Assembly (NCBI GenBank): GCA_947500385.1
Contig: CANMSA010000011.1
Span: forward strand, 62,001-126,000
DNA: 64,000 bases
Direction: 5' to 3'
From: an uncultured Flavobacteriaceae bacterium
Lineage (GTDB): Bacteria; Bacteroidota; Bacteroidia; Flavobacteriales; Flavobacteriaceae
Made by a program: the position numbers and the translations under genes
Shown here: piece after piece, positions 61,831 through 64,000 of the stretch
Layout: every line of letters begins with the position of its first letter
Position numbering within the stretch: position 1 is the first letter of the stretch
Notes under the pieces: generated by a model
What the model saw: only the letters and a program-made list of their open reading frames with translations
The model's database searches: none
What the model was told of the DNA's origin: nothing

Positions 61831-64000
61831 TTAAGTGGTTGCTTCAGTTGATGGGTTCACTACCAAACGTTCCCCGTTGACACGTATCGACATTTGTTGA
61901 TCTCCATCCAATTCAAAGGAATGTCCTTCTTTATGCACGGTTACTTTTAGGATTCGATTTCTAAAATTCACCTTAAAGGAATACGATTCCCATTGCGCTG
62001 GAATTTTTGGAGCAAAGGACAGCTTATCCTCGATAACGCGCATGCCACCAAAACCTTCCACGATACTCATCCAGGTACCGGCCATAGAGGTAATATGCAG
62101 CCCTTCTTCGACTTCTTTGTTATAATCGTCCAAATCGAGACGCGAGGTTCTCAGGTAAAAAGTATATGCCTGTTGCATCCGATCTAACTTGGCCGCCTGA
62201 ATACTATGCACACAAGGGGAAAGAGAAGATTCATGCACGGTAAACGGTTCGTAAAAATCGAAGTGCTTTTCCAGGGTTTCCGTCGTAAACTGATCTTCAA
62301 AAAAGTAGAACCCCTGTAAAACATCGGCCTGTTTGATATACGGCGACCTCAAAATACGGTCCCAACTCCATTTCTGATTGATCGGGCGTTGTTTTTTATC
62401 TAGGTCGGCAACCGTAATCAGCTCCTTATCCAAAAAGCCATCTTGTTGTAAAAACACCTCGTGCTCCTCAGATTTGGGGAAATACATATTCGACGCGACT
62501 TCTGACCACTGCTCTGTTTCAGCAGCTGTTAACTTTGTGATTCCGACAATACGATCATAGTCATCGGCATAACCGTCTTTCACTTTTTGCAACTGTTCCA
62601 AGGCATATTCAATACACCATTTCGCTATGTAATTCGTGTACCAATTATTGTTTACATTGTTCTCATACTCATTGGGACCGGTAACCCCCAAAATCACAAA
62701 TTGGTTCTTATGTGCAGAGAACGTGGCACGCTGATGCCAAAAGCGGGCTATCCCGATCAAAACTTCCAATCCCATTTCGGGGATATAGGAATAATCGCCC
62801 GTAAAACGATAATAATTAAAAATGGCAAAGGCTATGGCGCCATTTCGGTGAATTTCCTCAAAGGTAATCTCCCATTCATTATGGCACTCCTCTCCATTCA
62901 TCGTTACCATAGGGTATAAGGCCGCACCATTCGAAAACCCTAGTTTTTCGGCATTCTCTATCGCTTTTTCAAGATGGTTGTATCTGTACTTTAAGAGGCT
63001 CCTGGCCACTTTTTGATCTTTGGTGGCCATATAAAATGGGATGCAATAGGCCTCGGTATCCCAATAGGTACTTCCACCGTACTTCTCCCCGGTAAATCCT
63101 TTCGGACCTATATTCAAGCGACTGTCTTTTCCCAAATAGGTTTGGTTCAATTGAAAAATATTAAAGCGGATACCTTGTTGGGCCTTTACATCACCTTCAA
63201 TGGTAATATCACTCATTTCCCATATTTTGGCCCAGGCACTCACTTGTTTTGCCAGCAGTGCTTCGAAACCCATGGCGGTAACGGTATTCAAGGCCTGCTT
63301 GGCAACCAAGGTCAGTTTATCTTTCGCATGGTTTCTAGAAACGGTATAGCCTCCGAACTTATGCAATGCAACCGTTTCTCCCTTGGCCACGGGTAGCTCA
63401 TATGAATGCGTAATTCGCATTTCACCTTTCTCTTCTTCTTTTGCAACCGCTTGTTTTTCCCCTTCTAAAAACAATTCCGCTTCCATGAACGTACAAGTAG
63501 CAAAGTTGGTCTTCATAGTATGGGCCTCTATAAATGCCTGTGTACCATCTCCCGTAACTTTGGTAGTATTCCAAAACTTATCGTCCCAATTGGTATCATG
63601 ATTTTTGATTCCACTATCCAAGTAAGGAGAAAAACGTACCACGCAACCGGTATTCAAGGGGGTAATCTCGTAGTTGATTGCGCCCACCTCATCAATATCC
63701 AAACTTAAAAAACGGGTGACCTTTACCTTCACTGTTGGGCCACCCTTCAAGGTAGCTTCAAAACTACGTTGGTACCAACCTTCTTTCATGTGAAGTTCAC
63801 GCCTAAAATCTTGTATGGCCTCACAGGTATGTAAATCCAAAACCTGGCCATTAATGGTTACATTGATACCGATCCAATTGGGCGCATTCAGTACTTTGGC
63901 AAAGTATTCAGGGTAGCCATTTTTCCACCACCCCACACGGGTTTTATCGGGATAATAAACGCCGGCTATATAACTTCCTTGAAAGGTAGGTCCTGAATAG
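61831..64000 (-). CDS. GH65 maltose/trehalose-type phosphorylase (5' end outside the window)
   Basis: The frame is open to the right edge, so the start is not in the window; about 723 residues are visible, near the full 760-770 of the family. An N-terminal beta-sandwich leads to the (alpha/alpha)6 domain with GGSTYWDTEAYCIPFYM, the general acid Glu region GEECHNEWEITFEEIHRNG and the phosphate-binding GVTGPNEYENNVNNNWYTN. GH65 enzymes of this type phosphorolyse maltose, trehalose or kojibiose, giving beta-glucose-1-phosphate. Next to an amylase, maltose is the likeliest substrate. No signal peptide can be assessed. Confidence 0.9.
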   Translation of the reverse strand, partial: YSGPTFQGSYIAGVYYPDKTRVGWWKNGYPEYFAKVLNAPNWIGINVTINGQVLDLHTCEAIQDFRRELHMKEGWYQRSFEATLKGGPTVKVKVTRFLSLDIDEVGAINYEITPLNTGCVVRFSPYLDSGIKNHDTNWDDKFWNTTKVTGDGTQAFIEAHTMKTNFATCTFMEAELFLEGEKQAVAKEEEKGEMRITHSYELPVAKGETVALHKFGGYTVSRNHAKDKLTLVAKQALNTVTAMGFEALLAKQVSAWAKIWEMSDITIEGDVKAQQGIRFNIFQLNQTYLGKDSRLNIGPKGFTGEKYGGSTYWDTEAYCIPFYMATKDQKVARSLLKYRYNHLEKAIENAEKLGFSNGAALYPMVTMNGEECHNEWEITFEEIHRNGAIAFAIFNYYRFTGDYSYIPEMGLEVLIGIARFWHQRATFSAHKNQFVILGVTGPNEYENNVNNNWYTNYIAKWCIEYALEQLQKVKDGYADDYDRIVGITKLTAAETEQWSEVASNMYFPKSEEHEVFLQQDGFLDKELITVADLDKKQRPINQKWSWDRILRSPYIKQADVLQGFYFFEDQFTTETLEKHFDFYEPFTVHESSLSPCVHSIQAAKLDRMQQAYTFYLRTSRLDLDDYNKEVEEGLHITSMAGTWMSIVEGFGGMRVIEDKLSFAPKIPAQWESYSFKVNFRNRILKVTVHKEGHSFELDGDQQMSIRVNGERLVVNPSTEATT

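Overview
The window is a 64 kb piece of a Bacteroidota chromosome, most probably a marine Flavobacteriaceae (Maribacter/Zobellia/Arenibacter-like; the genus is inferred). Supporting signs are a type IX secretion substrate next to a PorP/SprF protein, an ArgF'-type carbamoyltransferase inside a mixed arginine/proline operon, mevalonate-pathway genes, several TAnnTTTG promoter elements, almost no Shine-Dalgarno sites, and many Bacteroidota-style lipoproteins. I see no rRNA, tRNA, CRISPR array, transposase or phage gene.

Layout. 1-731: 5' part of a cell-wall amidase (minus strand). 1.0-4.8 kb: TetR regulator, dihaem cytochrome c and a two-subunit molybdenum hydroxylase exported by Tat. 4.9-10.7 kb: bestrophin-like channel, then minus-strand envelope proteins (Omp85-like barrel, lipoprotein, GH113-like hydrolase, outer-membrane barrel, DUF547 protein). 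11.0-14.0 kb: FAD oxidoreductase plus a membrane Fe-S protein, an uncharacterised redox pair. 14.0-19.1 kb: coupled genes for a MORN-type protein, a GH78 rhamnosidase and two GT2 glycosyltransferases.

19.1-29.6 kb is a patchwork of accessory genes: small secreted proteins, GNAT, S9 peptidase, PhzF, methyltransferase, AraC regulator, DUF6624-like lipoprotein and alpha/beta hydrolase. Parts are AT-rich. It lies between the GT2 pair and a mannosyltransferase-like gene at 29.65 kb and may be an insertion.

31.0-42.2 kb is the core metabolic block: GNAT-argG-argC-proC-argD-proA-proB-argF'-argB-argE-argH. It holds most enzymes for ornithine, arginine and proline synthesis. The most interesting new signal lies just before it: a 27-codon ORF at 31058-31141 that ends in three arginine codons and a proline codon, followed by alternative hairpins. 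This looks like an attenuator leader peptide matched to the two end products of the operon. The GNAT gene, with a CxxC/CxC tail, is the likely acylglutamate synthase.

42.3-50.9 kb: a membrane-anchored TPR-AraC regulator, a giant LRR/FN3-like type IX (type B) cell-surface protein with nearly identical internal DNA repeats, PorP/SprF and a lipoprotein, closed by a clear terminator. 51.0-56.0 kb (minus): RluB-type pseudouridine synthase, nitrilase, UbiA prenyltransferase, mevalonate kinase and diphosphomevalonate decarboxylase. 56.2-59.9 kb: TspO, DUF1697, BaiN-like flavoprotein, glycerophosphodiesterase and a small membrane protein. 60.0-64.0 kb (minus): GH13 amylase and GH65 phosphorylase (5' end outside the window), the start of a maltodextrin locus. 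No stretch over 300 bases lacks a gene.
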